Shown here piece by piece: positions 44,652-53,765 of a DNA stretch of 64,000 nucleotides. The notes beneath the pieces are model-generated. The model worked only from the letters and a program-made list of their open reading frames with translations. It was not told the origin of the DNA and searched no databases. The first letter of the stretch is position 1; each line of letters begins with the position of its first letter. Origin of the DNA: JBHEBG01 sp046557915 (GTDB taxonomy: Bacteria; Bacteroidota; Bacteroidia; Flavobacteriales; Flavobacteriaceae); NCBI RefSeq assembly GCF_046557915.1, contig NZ_JBHEBG010000004.1:310001-374000 (forward strand). Reading direction: 5' to 3'. A program made the translations under genes and the position numbers.

Positions 44652-46679
44652 TTATTCCTTGTCCTTGTATTTATTGAACCATGCAAGTACACTGGCAATT
44701 TTTGCAATAAGATTACTTGGCCTGTTGGCAATTCCATGGGAAGCTCCTGGTATCCTTACCATCGCCGTTTCCACTTCCTGTAGTTTTAAAGCCGCATAAA
44801 ATTGTTCGGATTCTGCAATCGGCGTTCTGTAATCCTCCTCTCCTGTCAACAGCATAGTTGGTGTGGTAACGTTACCCACATACGTTAGGGGAGATCGTTT
44901 TAGGTAATTGGTAGGGTCTTCCCAAGGTTTGTTGGGAAACCAATATTTATAGAAAAATCCTGGTCCGTCGGAATATAGAACAAAACTATACCAGTTAATA
45001 ACAGGTTTGGCTACTACGGCGGCCTTAAACCGATTTGTTTTTCCCACGATCCAGGCCGTAAGTACACCGCCGCCGCTACCGCCGGTAACAAAAAGGTTCT
45101 TATCATCTACAAATCCTTTTTGCAGTACCGCGTCCACGCCAGACATTAAATCATGGTAGTCGTTATTGGGATAGTCGTGATGGATAAGATTTCCAAATTC
45201 TTCACCATAGCTTGTGCTCCCACGCGGGTTTGTGTACAGAACCACATAACCTGCCGCGGCGTACAATTGTATTTCAGCAGAGAACACAGATCCATAGCTG
45301 GCAAATGGCCCTCCATGAATTTCCAAGATCATCGGGTATTTTTTGGAGGGATCAAAGTTGGGAGGTTTTACTAACCAACCCTGTACTTTTCTTTGGTCAA
45401 AAGAAGATTCCCACCATAGCTCTTCTACGCTGCCCAAATTTCGGAAAGAAAACAGGTCTGCGTTTAAACGGGTGAGTGTTCTATCATTCCCTTTGTATGA
45501 GGTAGCCAAATCTGCGGGGTGCTTCGTTCCTCCCAGGGTGTAAGCAAATTTGTCGTTTTTGGACACCGTGTAAGAGGCGGCGTTATAAGGTCTACCTAAT
45601 GAAAGACCTCCCAAGGTATCCGTTATGGTACTTACCTTGCCGGTAAGGTTAATGTAGCCAATTTTGGTGTCGCCCTCATCGTCATACTGAAAGTATAGGC
45701 CTTTCCCATGGGAAGCCCATTTTGGATTTTGGATATCTCTATCAAAATCTTTGGATAGATTCTGTGGATTGCTTCCATCCCAATCCATGAGATATAGATC
45801 GGTTATTTGGTATCCCTGGAACCTATCATCAAAACCTAAGTAAGCTATTTTAGAACCGTCCGGAGAAACCGTGGGACTAAAATCCGGACCAAAACGAGAA
45901 GTAATGGCACTTACTTTTCCATCGCTGAGGTTAAGGCTATAAATTTCGTTATTCAAGGGTTCAAGCTCATGGTTTTCCCTTAGGTTGGCACTAAAAATTA
46001 ATTGTGTATTGTTTTTGGACCATTGCGGTGTACCATGATCATATTCCGTAAACGTTAATTGCCTGGGGGTGCCGCCATCTGTGGATAGCGTAAAAATTTG
46101 ATTGTACCCTGTTTTTAGATAACCCTCACCGTCTGCCCTATAATTTAATTCATCAATATACGCAGGTGGTTCGTTCCATTTTGCCCCTTCGGGTTTCGCG
46201 GGTAGTTTTATGATAGATTCTCCCTTTTTTTGGACAAACATGGTAAAAGCCAAGTACCGGTCATCGTACGACCAGGTAACCTGTCCCGGAGCTTGTTTGC
46301 TGTTTGTTAAAGGCGCAATTTCTTTGGTATCTATCCACATGAGGTACAATTTTACCCTATTGTCTGCTTTATTAGACTTAAAGATGATTTTTTCACCGTT
46401 GTGCGACCAACGGGGATAAAAATCGTTTTGATTACCTGTGGTGAGTGGTCTATTCCCAGACCCATCAAAATTTATGATCCATAGGTTAGACAAATTTTTG
46501 TCGGTCATCACATCCTTAAAATTTCTGACATAGATAATTTTACTTCCATCGGGCGATATTTGTGGGTCCGAGACATACTCCATATTGAAAACATCGATGA
46601 GTTCCAGGTTTGAATTCATTTGCGCGTAGGAGCCTTGGAGGGCAACAAGTAAGATGCCTATTTTTAAGAAGTATTTCAT
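44652..46679 (-). CDS. S9 family prolyl oligopeptidase-type peptidase
   Basis: A secreted serine peptidase of 675 residues with a short signal peptide (ILLVALQGSYAQ). Residues about 25-400 are a beta-propeller with PD40-like repeats (DPQISPDGSKIIYVRNFKD, YPRWSHNGEKIIFKSNKAD, SPTVSPDGSKIAYLGFDD). The C-terminal alpha/beta hydrolase has the triad Ser535 (GGSGGG), Asp616 (GEEDYRTP) and His648 (GASHGI). It would cut short peptides in the periplasm. All catalytic residues are present. The DUF6090 gene follows after three bases. Confidence 0.95.
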   Translation of the reverse strand: MKYFLKIGILLVALQGSYAQMNSNLELIDVFNMEYVSDPQISPDGSKIIYVRNFKDVMTDKNLSNLWIINFDGSGNRPLTTGNQNDFYPRWSHNGEKIIFKSNKADNRVKLYLMWIDTKEIAPLTNSKQAPGQVTWSYDDRYLAFTMFVQKKGESIIKLPAKPEGAKWNEPPAYIDELNYRADGEGYLKTGYNQIFTLSTDGGTPRQLTFTEYDHGTPQWSKNNTQLIFSANLRENHELEPLNNEIYSLNLSDGKVSAITSRFGPDFSPTVSPDGSKIAYLGFDDRFQGYQITDLYLMDWDGSNPQNLSKDFDRDIQNPKWASHGKGLYFQYDDEGDTKIGYINLTGKVSTITDTLGGLSLGRPYNAASYTVSKNDKFAYTLGGTKHPADLATSYKGNDRTLTRLNADLFSFRNLGSVEELWWESSFDQRKVQGWLVKPPNFDPSKKYPMILEIHGGPFASYGSVFSAEIQLYAAAGYVVLYTNPRGSTSYGEEFGNLIHHDYPNNDYHDLMSGVDAVLQKGFVDDKNLFVTGGSGGGVLTAWIVGKTNRFKAAVVAKPVINWYSFVLYSDGPGFFYKYWFPNKPWEDPTNYLKRSPLTYVGNVTTPTMLLTGEEDYRTPIAESEQFYAALKLQEVETAMVRIPGASHGIANRPSNLIAKIASVLAWFNKYKDKE

Positions 46680-46773
46680 TGTATTTTTTGTTTGAAGTAT
46701 TAGGGATTTAAAAAGTTAAGATAAGAAATAATATAATGGTAATTTAGAGGGGCGCATGCTGCTTGCCGCATAT

Positions 46774-47127
46774 TTACAAGCGCAGCACCGGAGTAGGTTT
46801 TTTGTTAATTCCAGTATTGATGGTCTTGGTTTTTTCCTTGTTTAGATAACGATATGTTAGGCCACCTATAAAAATCAACAACAAAATCACTACTATTTTA
46901 TTGATTTTAATTACTTGTTTAACAGTTAAATAGCTTGCTATGATTATTGAGGATATGAAAGCGATAAGTGAGCCCATTACCCCATATCCCAATACAATGG
47001 CACCACCGGCAAGTCCTTGACCTTTTCCGGCACCCAGTAACCCTGCCAACATGGCCCCAAGCATTAATCCCAAAATGGCCGCCAGCAGGTAAAGAAGTAG
47101 CTTAGCCGGTTTAAACAGTTGTTGCAT
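46774..47127 (-). CDS. Small membrane protein of unknown function
   Basis: A 117-residue protein with three hydrophobic helices: about residues 11-30 (LLYLLAAILGLMLGAMLAGL), 42-66 (AIVLGYGVMGSLIAFISSII) and 78-93 (KIVVILLLIFIGGLTY). A basic tail rich in Lys and Thr ends the protein. I do not recognise a family. It lies between the acyl-CoA ligase and the S9 peptidase on the same strand. Confidence 0.7.
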   Translation of the reverse strand: MQQLFKPAKLLLYLLAAILGLMLGAMLAGLLGAGKGQGLAGGAIVLGYGVMGSLIAFISSIIIASYLTVKQVIKINKIVVILLLIFIGGLTYRYLNKEKTKTINTGINKKPTPVLRL

Positions 47128-47162
47128 AGTTTTTGGTTAGTGAAGCGTATAACGAGATTTGT

Positions 47163-48806
47163 TTATTCGTAAATGATCAGTTCTTCTTCGGAAAACCACG
47201 ATTTATAGTAAGACTGATGAATTTTTTCGATACTACTTCGTTTTACTTTTAAAGTAGGCGTGGTTAATCCGTTTTCTACGGTCCAATCTTCCTTCATCAC
47301 CACTATTTTTTCAATTTTCTCATGTTTTTCCAAGGAGGGATTTACCTCGTGCATCGTCTTTATAAGACCAGCTGTAAAATCGTCACGGTTCTTCGCCTTG
47401 CCTGATAATGACGGTGTTATGAGTGCAATGGGTTGCGGTATACCCGTGCCAACAATACATATCTGGTCTATATCCGTATTCTTGGATAAGGCCAGTTCTA
47501 TGGGTGCCGGTGAAATGTATTTTCCCTTATCGGTCTTAAATTGATCTTTAACCCGCCCGGTAAGCGTTAGGTATCCATCATGATCATATTCGCCAATATC
47601 CCCTGTCCTTAGGTAGCCATCTTCCGTAAATGTCTGCTTAGTAATTTCGGGCGCATTGTAATACCCTGTCATTAAACAGTTGTTTTTAATGCAAACTTCG
47701 CCCTCTGCGGATAATTTGGCCTGTACTCCGGGTAAGGGTTTTCCAACGGTACCAATTTTATTGGCCCCGGGAAGGTTGGTATGCGAAACAATGCAGTCTT
47801 CTGTCATCCCATACATTTGCATAATATGGATGTCTAATTTTTGATACCATTTAATTAGGCTGCTAGCTACCGGAGCCGCTCCTACGGCAATAATCCGGGC
47901 ATCTTTAAGTCCCAATTTCTTTTTTAACTTGTTTTTTATCAGATTTTTAATAATTGGAATACCCAACAGAACGTCCAACTTTTTTTGGGGAAGGCTTTCT
48001 AATATTTTTTCTTGAAATTTTGTCATGATCCTGGGTACCGCCCCAAAAGAATGAGGTTGTGTGGCTTCCAAATTTGCCGCGAAAGTATCCAACGATTCCG
48101 CAAAATATATTTGTGCGCCCATGGCAAGTCCCCTCATTTCTATACCTGCACGTTCTGCAACATGCGACAAGGGTAGATACGAGAAGAATCGCGGATGTTT
48201 CGGCAGCTCTACCAAATTGGCCAATGCATCTGCACTTTCCATAAAATTACCCGAGGTATGCATAACACCTTTGGGTATCCCCGTTGTGCCCGAAGTATAT
48301 ATTATGGTCGCCAGATCAGTTTTTTGCTGTACATAAGGCTTTTCTATGGGCGATTGTTGAGCAATTAGGGATTCCCATGAATCACCAATATCCTCCCCGT
48401 ACAATTGAACGCTTATTTTATGGATGTCTGGGATGCCCGCTTTTTGAGAAGCGAAATCATCCAATTTTCCAATAATTATTGCCTTAGCACCGCTAAGGTC
48501 GAGGATTTGACCTATAGATTGCGCATTTAAAGTTGGGTATATGGGGATAGAAACATGGCCGGCCATCATAATGGCAAGGTCTGCCATAATCCAATGGGCA
48601 CAATTCTTTGATAACAGTGCAATATTACTCTTTTCGGCTAGGTTATACCGTGCGAAACCCGAAGCAATTTTTCTAATTTCTTCCCCTGCGGTCTTATAGG
48701 AATAGGTGATTAACTTACCATTTATAGGTTGATTTAAAAAAGCCATCGATGGGGCTTCCTTTTCCCAATATAAAAAGGCTTCCAATGGTGTGCTGAATTT
48801 TTTCAT
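47163..48806 (-). CDS. AMP-binding acyl-CoA ligase (long-chain fatty acid type)
   Basis: An adenylate-forming enzyme of 547 residues that would activate a fatty acid to its CoA ester with ATP. Motifs are IIYTSGTTGIPKGVMHT (the AMP-binding signature), MYGMTEDC, RTGDIGEYDHDGYL and GRVKDQFKTDKGKYISP with the late-domain lysine. It resembles long-chain fatty acid CoA ligases of the FadD15 type. The ATG at 48806 is preferred because the upstream extension to 48854 (PPKGHVKPPNPAIF) looks non-coding and the family starts at the equivalent of MKKFSTPLEAF. The next gene downstream on this strand begins 35 bases further. Confidence 0.92.
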   Translation of the reverse strand: MKKFSTPLEAFLYWEKEAPSMAFLNQPINGKLITYSYKTAGEEIRKIASGFARYNLAEKSNIALLSKNCAHWIMADLAIMMAGHVSIPIYPTLNAQSIGQILDLSGAKAIIIGKLDDFASQKAGIPDIHKISVQLYGEDIGDSWESLIAQQSPIEKPYVQQKTDLATIIYTSGTTGIPKGVMHTSGNFMESADALANLVELPKHPRFFSYLPLSHVAERAGIEMRGLAMGAQIYFAESLDTFAANLEATQPHSFGAVPRIMTKFQEKILESLPQKKLDVLLGIPIIKNLIKNKLKKKLGLKDARIIAVGAAPVASSLIKWYQKLDIHIMQMYGMTEDCIVSHTNLPGANKIGTVGKPLPGVQAKLSAEGEVCIKNNCLMTGYYNAPEITKQTFTEDGYLRTGDIGEYDHDGYLTLTGRVKDQFKTDKGKYISPAPIELALSKNTDIDQICIVGTGIPQPIALITPSLSGKAKNRDDFTAGLIKTMHEVNPSLEKHEKIEKIVVMKEDWTVENGLTTPTLKVKRSSIEKIHQSYYKSWFSEEELIIYE

Positions 48807-48903
48807 AAATATTGCTGGGTTTGGAGGTTTTACATGTCCCTTAGGTGGCACCACCTTAAATATATGAAAATTAGTTTGCTATGTTGCAAAATACTAGTGG
48901 GTT

Positions 48904-48932
48904 AAAAAAATGAAACCCGCCCTAGGGCAGGT
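48904..48932 (-). terminator. Rho-independent terminator on the minus strand
   Basis: Read on the minus strand, ACCTGCCC and GGGCGGGT form a stem with one mismatch and a tight TA centre, followed after a few bases by seven T (48904-48910 as A on the plus strand). It lies 49 bases after the end of the exported-protein gene at 48981-49745 and ends that transcript. Confidence 0.7.
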
Positions 48933-48980
48933 CTCCTAACGGTTCATAAGATTAATCAAGAACGCTAATACAAATACCGA

Positions 48981-49745
48981 TTATTCTCTACTCGCCGCCT
49001 GTACTGCTCCGCTTAACCCGCTAAGGTCTTCTCGGAATATCCAAAGTTCTTGCTCTCCACCATGGGTAACTTCACCCCACTCCTTCAGGAAATCGGCAAA
49101 GGCACCTTCGCCATGGACTTCGTTGAATTTTTTGGGGAATTCGATGTCCTCGCCCATCCAGCTAAATTTATCGAAGAATGAAACAAAGACCATGTCCCTA
49201 CCTTCTTTGGTGCTGGGTAACTCGTTGGTGTAAATGCCATAGGTATCTTCAGGAAGTTTTTCCACCATTACTCTTTGGATTTTTTTCACCAGTTCCAAAG
49301 CCTTTTGACGTTGAAATCGCTTAATATCGAACATATTGATATGCAGTTTAGCAATATTGAAATCTTTAGGAAAGTGGGAGAGAGCTGCTTCAAACTTCCA
49401 ATAGGTCTGATTTCCTTCGGGCATCATATAAGGCAATACATTAGTGTTCCAATCGGCATCGTGGCCTTCCTGTGCGGGTCTGTTATCCAAAGCACTCCAC
49501 GGTAGTGGTCCCATGACCCACATATAACTACCAACGTTAGATCCGTTAGATATCCAGTAAACGCGAGCACCATAGGGGCTTTCGGCATGGTACTTTTTGT
49601 TGTGGGCGGCCATACCCGCTTCAAATTCTGTAATCTTCGCCGGGTGTGCGGTTATCATTCCGTTTTCAAAAACGGCATATTCCGTTGCGGTTTGCGATAT
49701 TGCTATTACGGGTACAAGCAACATCAGATAAAATACATTTTTCAT
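48981..49745 (-). CDS. Exported protein of unknown function, possible dimeric alpha/beta-barrel type
   Basis: A 254-residue protein with a signal peptide ending near residue 18 (VIAISQ). I do not recognise a named domain. The arrangement of strands and helices (ENGMITAHPAKITEFEAGM, GARVYWISNGSNVGSYMWVM) followed by a second similar half (AKLHINMFDIKRFQRQKALE, MVFVSFFDKF) resembles a duplicated ferredoxin-like barrel as in NIPSNAP/ABM-type proteins; this is a weak impression. It is the last gene of the minus-strand run with the MBOAT acyltransferase and has its own terminator. It may share a fold with the protein at 52929-53702. Confidence 0.7.
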   Translation of the reverse strand: MKNVFYLMLLVPVIAISQTATEYAVFENGMITAHPAKITEFEAGMAAHNKKYHAESPYGARVYWISNGSNVGSYMWVMGPLPWSALDNRPAQEGHDADWNTNVLPYMMPEGNQTYWKFEAALSHFPKDFNIAKLHINMFDIKRFQRQKALELVKKIQRVMVEKLPEDTYGIYTNELPSTKEGRDMVFVSFFDKFSWMGEDIEFPKKFNEVHGEGAFADFLKEWGEVTHGGEQELWIFREDLSGLSGAVQAASRE

Positions 49746-49788
49746 TTGGTTTAATATTTAAAGGGTTAATATTTAGTTTTTGATTTAA

Positions 49789-51204
49789 TTAAAACTGGAA
49801 ATAGATAAACTGCTCGCCACTGCCCTGTGCCATACATATTAGAAAAAACATAGCCGCCCATACGGTTCCCAACAACCATGAGGGGGTTTTTTGACCAACT
49901 TGCTTTAAATTGGTATTCCTCATAAACCAATGGCAAAGAAATAATACGCTTATAACAGTAAATATTTTGATTATATCGAAGGTGCCTAAAATCTTGGTTC
50001 CTTCATCGTTCATAAAAAGCATGGAGGCCACCATGTTCTTGGCGGTAATAAATTCCCTGGCCCTGAAGAAAACCCATGTGAAATTCACCAAAGTATAGGT
50101 TAACAGTGCCAATAAAATACCGTTCCAAGTGGTTATCCGGATTTTTACAACGTTCCTCAGTAATCTTTCAACCACCAGATAAATACCATGCAAGGCACCC
50201 CATACTACAAAGGTCCAAGCAGCTCCGTGCCATAGGCCACCCAAAAGCATGGTAAGCATCAATGCTACATACATACGTGTAATTCCATGACGGTTACCTC
50301 CTAAGGGAATGTAGAGATAGTCCCGTAACCAGGTAGAAAGTGAAATATGCCACCGTTTCCATAGATCGGAAAAACCAATGGAGGCATAGGGATACATAAA
50401 GTTATCTGGCAGTACAATACCCAATAACAATGCTATCCCGATAGCGCAGGTAGAATACCCGGCAAAATCGAAGAATATCTGACCAGAAAATGCCAAGGTG
50501 CCCGACCAAGCATCCCAAACGTTCAAGATTTCCTTGGAACCAAATACACTATCCGCGGTTCCGGATAATAATGTATCTGCGAGGACAACCTTTTGAAACA
50601 GTCCAATAGTCAGTAAAAACAAACCCCAAATAAATTGCTTGGTCGTTGCTTTTTTTGCCTCATAGAATTGCGTAATGAGGTCTTTTGCCCTAACTATGGG
50701 CCCTGCTACAAGTTGTGGAAAGAAGGTTACGTACAGGGCAAAATCCAGGAAGGTTTTTGCCGGCCCAATTTTTCTTTTGTAAATGTCTATGGTATAGGAC
50801 ATGGTTTGGAATGTATAGAAAGAGATACCCATTGGTAAAATGATATCCATAGGGGCAGCTTCAAATTCAACACCTAGACCACTAGCAATACCAACAAAGT
50901 TTTCCAACAGAAAATCCCCGTATTTAAAGAAGGCCAGAAAGCCTAGATTAACTACCAAGCTCAATAGCAACCACATTTTTCTAATGTTCGGTCGCTCTTC
51001 TTTGGCAAGTTTATTTCCTGCGGTCCAATCTACCATAGTAGATATCCAAAGCAATAAAATAAGTGGGGGGTTCCATAGGCCGTAAAAAACATAGCTTGCC
51101 AATAGCAGCATTAATTTTTTTCCCGTCCAACTAAATAGCGGAGCATAATATAGTGCCAGGACAATGCCCAAAAAGACAATAAACCCAAGAGAGTTGAATA
51201 ACAT
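49789..51204 (-). CDS. MBOAT family membrane O-acyltransferase (AlgI/DltB-like)
   Basis: A 471-residue membrane enzyme with about 10-12 helices. Family features are PMGISFYTFQTMSYTIDIYK, GFSDLWKRWHISLSTWLRDY with the conserved Trp-His, YIPLGGNRHG, and LGGLWHGAAWTFVVWGALHG with the catalytic histidine. AlgI-type proteins pass acetyl or other acyl groups across the membrane to an extracytoplasmic partner that acylates a polysaccharide. The partner is probably the SGNH-like protein encoded three bases upstream (51207-52253). The final target is unknown; no alginate or exopolysaccharide synthesis genes are adjacent. Confidence 0.93.
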   Translation of the reverse strand: MLFNSLGFIVFLGIVLALYYAPLFSWTGKKLMLLLASYVFYGLWNPPLILLLWISTMVDWTAGNKLAKEERPNIRKMWLLLSLVVNLGFLAFFKYGDFLLENFVGIASGLGVEFEAAPMDIILPMGISFYTFQTMSYTIDIYKRKIGPAKTFLDFALYVTFFPQLVAGPIVRAKDLITQFYEAKKATTKQFIWGLFLLTIGLFQKVVLADTLLSGTADSVFGSKEILNVWDAWSGTLAFSGQIFFDFAGYSTCAIGIALLLGIVLPDNFMYPYASIGFSDLWKRWHISLSTWLRDYLYIPLGGNRHGITRMYVALMLTMLLGGLWHGAAWTFVVWGALHGIYLVVERLLRNVVKIRITTWNGILLALLTYTLVNFTWVFFRAREFITAKNMVASMLFMNDEGTKILGTFDIIKIFTVISVLFLCHWFMRNTNLKQVGQKTPSWLLGTVWAAMFFLICMAQGSGEQFIYFQF

Positions 51205-51206
51205 TA

Positions 51207-52253
51207 TTAATTGGTTTGGTGGTTAGGTATCTGTTCGTCTTTTATCATTATTGCTATTAGTTCGCGCGTAAAAATATCGGCATCAGGTGCCGCCAGATGA
51301 GATAGTTCTGGTGTTCTAAGCCCTTGGAGTTGTCCAAAATCCTCAAAATGATATGCTGGCAACCCGCTTTGGACCACAAGTTGGTCCCAAAATGCTTCCC
51401 TGGGTGTAATATTAGATTCCAGTTCCCTAAATTGGCCAGCGGAAGGGCATCGTAGTAAAATTACTTTACCACCTCTTTGGGTTATTAACGCCACATCTTC
51501 AAGAAAAAATGCGGTAGTCCCCTCCCGATCTGGAGGAGGCATGTTTGGTCCCCCTTTTAGGCAAAACATCCAGACGTCTATTATGGACTGGGCGAAAGCC
51601 GGATCCGTAACCATACGATCTAACATGCGAACGTTTCGCTCCTCACTACTAAATCCAAAATCTGGGAAGGGTGGCATCTGGGGGTGCCCGGTTCGGTTGC
51701 CTATTTTGATATTCTGTAAAAGAGATTTTAAGTCAAAATTGCCCGAGACAAGATCCTCATAAGAATGAATTGTAGCAAGGTTACGTTGTAATGGCATGGA
51801 AAGCCAATGGTTGATGCGCTGCGCATAGGTACGGTCGTGGTAATAATCTACCCGTTCTTGTATGCCCAATATGGGCGGAGCTTGCGGAAAGGTCGTAGAA
51901 AAGAAAAGGGGAGGTGTAATCCCCACTACCAACGTTCCTGCAAAATTGGTGTTTCTGGCAATGTCGCGTATAGTTGGTAATGGCGAGGCGCCTCCCATAG
52001 ACAGCTGTACAGGGCGTTTTCCGGTGTATTCTTCCCAGACATCCAGTTGAACATCAAAATGGATACGCGAAGAACCAGCAAAAACATAGTCTTCAGAAGT
52101 GAGTTTTTCTACCCTGGCCCTATTTGATGCCCATAGCGCCTTATCATCCTGGAAAGTGGGTACTTTGCCCTGTGAACGCCAGTAAATTTCCCAGCTGGTA
52201 AGACCAATAACGCCAAGGGTCAAAGCAATGATGAAAGATTGTTTTAAATCCAT
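51207..52253 (-). CDS. Membrane-anchored SGNH-like partner of the MBOAT acyltransferase
   Basis: A 348-residue protein with one N-terminal hydrophobic helix (about residues 8-25, IALTLGVIGLTSWEIYW) and a periplasmic domain. The segment VFAGSSRIHFDVQLDVWEEY resembles the first SGNH block with its serine, and PELSHLAAPDADIFTREL resembles the last block with its histidine. The aspartate usually three residues before that histidine reads Glu. No family name is certain. Position right before the MBOAT gene matches AlgJ/AlgX or DltD-like partners that complete acyl transfer in the periplasm. Confidence 0.7.
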   Translation of the reverse strand: MDLKQSFIIALTLGVIGLTSWEIYWRSQGKVPTFQDDKALWASNRARVEKLTSEDYVFAGSSRIHFDVQLDVWEEYTGKRPVQLSMGGASPLPTIRDIARNTNFAGTLVVGITPPLFFSTTFPQAPPILGIQERVDYYHDRTYAQRINHWLSMPLQRNLATIHSYEDLVSGNFDLKSLLQNIKIGNRTGHPQMPPFPDFGFSSEERNVRMLDRMVTDPAFAQSIIDVWMFCLKGGPNMPPPDREGTTAFFLEDVALITQRGGKVILLRCPSAGQFRELESNITPREAFWDQLVVQSGLPAYHFEDFGQLQGLRTPELSHLAAPDADIFTRELIAIMIKDEQIPNHQTN

Positions 52254-52327
52254 TTTGGTTTTTGATTAGAAAAGGTTGGTTCCGACAGTATTTGTAGTTC
52301 GCCAGAGTAATAGGTCCCTGAAGAATA

Positions 52328-52352
52328 AACCCTGCTTGTTTAAAGCAGGGTT
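52328..52352 (-). terminator. Hairpin after the NTF2-like lipoprotein gene
   Basis: A perfect ten-base inverted repeat, AACCCTGCTT at 52328-52337 and AAGCAGGGTT at 52343-52352, with a five-base loop. On the minus strand it comes 14 bases after the stop at 52367 and is followed by a weak T-rich tail. It may act as a partial terminator between the exported-protein genes and the acyltransferase pair. Confidence 0.6.
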
Positions 52353-52366
52353 ATCGAACAAAATAA

Positions 52367-52882
52367 TTACTCTTCCACAGCTTCTTCGGCCATTTTGGCG
52401 GCCGCAATTTCGTTCATACTGGTTACGTATTCGGACATATCGTAATAAGCATGTTCTTCTACAATTTTGTTTTCTACAAATTGCAGGGTAATATGTACCG
52501 GAATGGTCAATTTTTTATCGTTTGCTTCGAGCACACCCTCCCAGTTTGCCCAATAATTCACCCATTTTTCACCCTGGTCATCGATAACCATTTCATAGTA
52601 CACGTCCTCGTCAGAAAATCCGTAGCTCGACACGGACTTCAACAGATCTTTTAGTCCCTCCGATATTTGTTCTGGAGTAACGGCATCCACGCTATTATGG
52701 TAAACTTTGGCAGAATCTGCGTAATGACCGGTCCATGCGTCCCAATCACCTTTTTCATAATCGGCCACCAATTTCTTTGCAACATCTATTTCAGCCGAAT
52801 TAACGCTGTACCTAGCAGGGCCTTTGGGCTGGCAAGAAGCGAATAGCCCTATAGTTAAAATTAAAAAGATTGCTTTTTTCAT
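52367..52882 (-). CDS. NTF2-like (SnoaL-fold) lipoprotein
   Basis: A 171-residue lipoprotein with the lipobox near Cys17 (GLFASCQPKG). The rest fits the NTF2-like fold: KLVADYEKGDWDAWTGHYAD at the start, followed by strands VNYWANWEGVLEAND and HITLQFVENKIVEEHAYYDM. The tail is Ala/Glu-rich. Such proteins bind small molecules or act as cyclases and isomerases; no catalytic residues can be assigned. It is in the six-gene minus-strand run with the acyltransferase. Confidence 0.75.
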   Translation of the reverse strand: MKKAIFLILTIGLFASCQPKGPARYSVNSAEIDVAKKLVADYEKGDWDAWTGHYADSAKVYHNSVDAVTPEQISEGLKDLLKSVSSYGFSDEDVYYEMVIDDQGEKWVNYWANWEGVLEANDKKLTIPVHITLQFVENKIVEEHAYYDMSEYVTSMNEIAAAKMAEEAVEE

Positions 52883-52928
52883 TGTTTGTTTTTAAGTTGA
52901 TGTATGGAATGTTTCTTTATTATACGGG

Positions 52929-53702
52929 TTAATCTTTTGGACTATAGGCAAGGTCTGGTCGCATTCTACCAGTTACTTCTTCCATTTCGGTAACATATTT
53001 CATTACCTCCCCGAACGTACCGGCCGCATCTTCCCCTAAAAGAGCATCATTTTCTACTCCATGGGTTTCAAAAGAAATACCGTCCTTATCTGCAACGGCC
53101 ACCATAAAGAAGCTGCCTATAGTTCCAAAACCACTTCTGTAGATACGGTAATGAGATTTGGATCCTTTTCTTTCGTACAGGGCTTTAACTCCTTTTATAG
53201 CTTCTGTGATAGGACCTAAATTTTCGGGCGTAGTATGCAAGTAATAGAATCGCCTATAATCCTTTCCTTCAGGAGTTTGGGTCATTCCATCTGGCATATA
53301 AGAGAGGTCACTATCCAAGGTAATCACATAATCTCCATGGGCGGTATAACACTTGTCCATATCAGAAAACAGTTTATTGAACGCCTCTTCTCCCATTTTT
53401 TCCTGTAAGGGACCAAAACCGTCGTAAGTAATATCGGCCATAGAACTTATAGGGGATATAAAGAGGTAACGGAAGTCCTTAGTAGCAGCGGAAATCCAAT
53501 TGAGTCCTTTAATATCGTGTTGTTGGCACTGTGTTACCAGATCTTTGGCTGCCTTTTCATATTCCGTAACCATGGATGGTTTTACGCGGTCTTCATGTAC
53601 CCAAAAAGACTGAGTAGTTTTTTCTTCTTCTTGGCCGGTACCAAAATATGGTATCAGTAAAATAGCCAAGGTGGCCAATAGGGTTGTTTTTAGTGTTTTC
53701 AT
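52929..53702 (-). CDS. Exported protein of unknown function, possible barrel-fold relative
   Basis: A 257-residue protein with a signal peptide ending near residue 23 (LIPYFGTGQ). It contains TQSFWVHEDRVKPSMVTEYE and GLNWISAATKDFRYLFISPI near the start, and a similar second half (FYYLHTTPENLGPITEAIKG, YRIYRSGFGTIGSFFMVAVA). Two comparable halves suggest a duplicated fold like that proposed for the protein at 48981-49745. No function is recognised. It lies between the two NTF2-like genes. Confidence 0.7.
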   Translation of the reverse strand: MKTLKTTLLATLAILLIPYFGTGQEEEKTTQSFWVHEDRVKPSMVTEYEKAAKDLVTQCQQHDIKGLNWISAATKDFRYLFISPISSMADITYDGFGPLQEKMGEEAFNKLFSDMDKCYTAHGDYVITLDSDLSYMPDGMTQTPEGKDYRRFYYLHTTPENLGPITEAIKGVKALYERKGSKSHYRIYRSGFGTIGSFFMVAVADKDGISFETHGVENDALLGEDAAGTFGEVMKYVTEMEEVTGRMRPDLAYSPKD

Positions 53703-53765
53703 TGTTTAAAAATTTAGATTAATGGTATCGTTTTTATAAGTTTTTTTATGCTAAAATCACCATGG

